Source of the DNA: JBCDIQ01 sp039024295
Lineage (GTDB): Bacteria > Bacteroidota > Bacteroidia > J057
NCBI GenBank assembly: GCA_039024295.1
Contig: JBCDIQ010000300.1
Span: forward strand, 1 to 7,627
Direction: 5' to 3'
Length of the DNA stretch: 7,627 nucleotides
Part shown: positions 5,929-7,627 of the stretch, piece by piece
Numbering within the stretch: the stretch's first letter is position 1
Layout of the letters: every line of letters begins with the position of its first letter
The notes under the pieces: model-generated
What the model saw: only the letters and a program-made list of their open reading frames with translations
Database searches by the model: none
What the model was told of the DNA's origin: nothing
Program-made: the position numbers and the translations under genes

Positions 5929-5936
5929 TAATTTTG
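5929..5936 (+). promoter_or_regulatory. Bacteroidota -7 promoter element of the TPR sensor gene
   Basis: TAATTTTG matches the Bacteroidota -7 consensus TAnnTTTG exactly. It lies 42 bases before the ATG at 5979, which would give a leader of about 35-40 bases. No good -33 TTG is visible at the usual distance, so strength or activator dependence is uncertain. Confidence 0.45.
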
Positions 5937-5978
5937 TAATTCAAAAACCGTAAGAATGCCCTTTCCATCCCCCTCTGC

Positions 5979-7627
5979 ATGCGACTCAATGCTTTATTCT
6001 TATTCGTCCTTGCTTTCCCCTTCTTCCTTTGTGCATCAAATACCTTCAACGGGGACAGCCTGTTACAGGTATGGAAAACCCCTGGTGTTTCGGCAAAAGT
6101 TAGGATCAAGGCACTGAACAGCTATTTATCGCCACAATTTTTAAAAGAACAACCAGATGAAGCCTGGAAACTCACCCAGCAGTTACAGGCATTGGCGGAA
6201 AAGGAAAATTCACCAGTTTACCTAGGAAGAGCTCAGTACTTTTTTGCAGAAATATCCCAAATAAAATATGAAAGTTCAGAGGCAGTAAATTACTACCAAA
6301 AAGCCCTGGAAATTTGGCAAGCATCAGGAGATACTTCTCAGGGGGTGCAGGCTTATATGGGCTTGGGGGCTGCACACTACCACCTGGGGAATTTAGTGCA
6401 GGCAGAGGAAAACTACTTGAAAGCCCTGGACTTATTGTATACCCAGAAAGATACCCTCAATGCGGTAGATGTGATCATGGACCTAGGCAGTATTTACAAG
6501 TACAAAGGGAATACGTTAAAAGCAGTACAACATAACCAACTGGCCCTGAAACTTTGCCTGGCTACGCCAGCCTGCCAAAAAGAATTTCCCATTCGTAACA
6601 ACCTCGCCGGTTCATTTGTGGGCATTGAGGATTTTCCGAGGGCAATTGAGCAGGTTGAATTGATTCGGGCTTCTTCTAGGGCAAAGGAAGATCCCAAACT
6701 GTTTATCATTCTCAATAAAAACCTTGCTGCATTACAGGCCGATATTGGCGAGTTTGCCAAAGCCAAACACAGCCTTGATTTGGCCATGAAAATGGCACAA
6801 GATAGCCAAATGGTCCAGGCGCAGGCATTCGTCCACATGGGGTATGGAAATTACCACATGTTACGAGAAGCGTATGCCCAGGCCCTCACCTCTTTTGAAA
6901 CCAGCTATGCGATTATTCAGGAACATTCATTTGGGCGAATGAGGATCAACGCCATGACCAAGCTGGCAAAAGCCCTGGTGAAATTGGACAGGCTGGAAGA
7001 AGCCAATACCTATTTAACCCAAGCCCTATCGGAGGCCAATGCCAAAGGCCAGAAAGGCATGCTTCCCCAGATACACATTCAACTGGTTAATTTATTAATG
7101 GAGCAAGGCAAATGGAAAGAAGCCCAACAGTTTGCCCTCGATGGATTTGCATTAGCTGAGTTTAGCAAGCAAGTGAGAAATCAAGCTGACCTCGCCAATC
7201 AACTGGTAGAGATCTACAAACATTTTGGAAATAGCGATGAGGCCCTGCGCTTACTTGAAATTGAGGACCAGTTGCAGGACAGTATGTTTAGCAAAGAAAA
7301 CAGGCGCGCCTATTTTCAGCTGGAATATGAATATTACTACAAGCGACAGGCCTACCAGGATAGCCTGAAAAATGTGGCGGCACTTGCCATCAAAGAAGAA
7401 GAAAATATCCGGAGGAAAAACACGGCCAATTTTCTACTGGGAGGACTGGTCCTCACATTTATTTTTGGATTGGTGCTGTGGAGCAGGTTCCGTATTACGC
7501 GCCGACAAAAACAGGTAATCGAAGAAGAAAAAATCAAACTAAGTCAGGCATATGCAGATTTGGATGCCGAAAAACTCAAACTGGACCAGGCCTATACAGA
7601 GTTGAACCGCGCCAATGAAAAGCTCAA
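5979..7627 (+). CDS. TPR-containing membrane sensor protein with coiled coil (3' truncated)
   Basis: This frame stays open for 549 codons to the window edge, so only the N-terminal sensory half is seen. The ATG at 5979 is the first after an in-frame TAA at 5937 and opens a signal peptide (MRLNA, hydrophobic core, cleavage near CAS at 18-20). Residues about 60-430 are helical repeats of TPR type, with typical motifs such as EAVNYYQKALEIW (101-113), GNLVQAEENYLKALDLL (137-153), KGNTLKAVQHNQLAL (176-190) and FAKAKHSLDLAM (259-270). They should lie in the periplasm and bind a protein or peptide partner. One membrane segment spans about 484-501, followed by basic residues and a coiled coil from 508. 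In the coil, KLSQAYADL (520-528) recurs as KLDQAYTEL (534-542). In Bacteroidota this layout usually precedes a histidine kinase, LytTR, LuxR-like or cyclase output. The missing half may resemble the kinase/AraC protein at the other end of the window, but this is inference. Confidence 0.92.
   Translation, partial: MRLNALFLFVLAFPFFLCASNTFNGDSLLQVWKTPGVSAKVRIKALNSYLSPQFLKEQPDEAWKLTQQLQALAEKENSPVYLGRAQYFFAEISQIKYESSEAVNYYQKALEIWQASGDTSQGVQAYMGLGAAHYHLGNLVQAEENYLKALDLLYTQKDTLNAVDVIMDLGSIYKYKGNTLKAVQHNQLALKLCLATPACQKEFPIRNNLAGSFVGIEDFPRAIEQVELIRASSRAKEDPKLFIILNKNLAALQADIGEFAKAKHSLDLAMKMAQDSQMVQAQAFVHMGYGNYHMLREAYAQALTSFETSYAIIQEHSFGRMRINAMTKLAKALVKLDRLEEANTYLTQALSEANAKGQKGMLPQIHIQLVNLLMEQGKWKEAQQFALDGFALAEFSKQVRNQADLANQLVEIYKHFGNSDEALRLLEIEDQLQDSMFSKENRRAYFQLEYEYYYKRQAYQDSLKNVAALAIKEEENIRRKNTANFLLGGLVLTFIFGLVLWSRFRITRRQKQVIEEEKIKLSQAYADLDAEKLKLDQAYTELNRANEKL

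Noticed and set aside
6494..6838. Minus-strand 114-codon frame opposite the TPR region
   Set aside because: The + strand TPR frame is continuous and family-consistent; this is a shadow.

Overview
The window looks like a chromosomal segment from the Bacteroidota, probably a Saprospira/Lewinella-like lineage. Several things point that way: a histidine kinase fused to a receiver and an AraC-type output domain; a modular surface protein with repeated VGIGT motifs and a C-terminal S74 chaperone; Bacteroidota-style TAnnTTTG promoter elements; and little sign of Shine-Dalgarno sequences. The genus assignment is inference, because no rRNA or other phylogenetic marker is present.

Layout. (1) 1-1475, + strand: the 3' part of a hybrid two-component sensor/regulator, cut by the window edge just after its expected phospho-accepting histidine. 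(2) 1476-1865: a non-coding gap with weak inverted repeats. (3) 1866-4370, + strand: a secreted 834-residue protein ending in a self-cleaving S74-type chaperone domain and a coiled coil. It has an AT-rich, jelly-roll-like central module, and a palindromic REP-like repeat lies in frame inside the chaperone domain. A hairpin terminator follows at 4399-4430. (4) 4456-5739, - strand: a small envelope cassette. It holds, in transcription order, a doubtful lipoprotein-like ORF, a His-rich lipoprotein that probably binds metal, and a secreted DUF3299-like protein with a CxxC motif. Heptamers GTGCAAC cluster in the two non-coding stretches upstream of these genes and form a 17-bp palindrome over a candidate promoter. 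(5) 5979-7627, + strand: the start of a large TPR-membrane-coiled-coil sensor that has no stop before the window edge.

How it fits together. The two edge genes are signalling proteins, and the 3' one may continue into a kinase/AraC architecture like that of the first gene. The minus-strand cassette is best read as a metal-handling (possibly zinc) locus under a Fur/Zur-like or other palindrome-binding repressor; this is inference. The S74 protein is a surface or adhesion-type fibre with no obvious functional tie to its neighbours. No tRNA, rRNA, CRISPR array, transposase or phage gene was seen. The strongest novelty candidates are the REP-like insertion inside the S74 chaperone domain and the shared GTGCAAC operator of the metal cassette.
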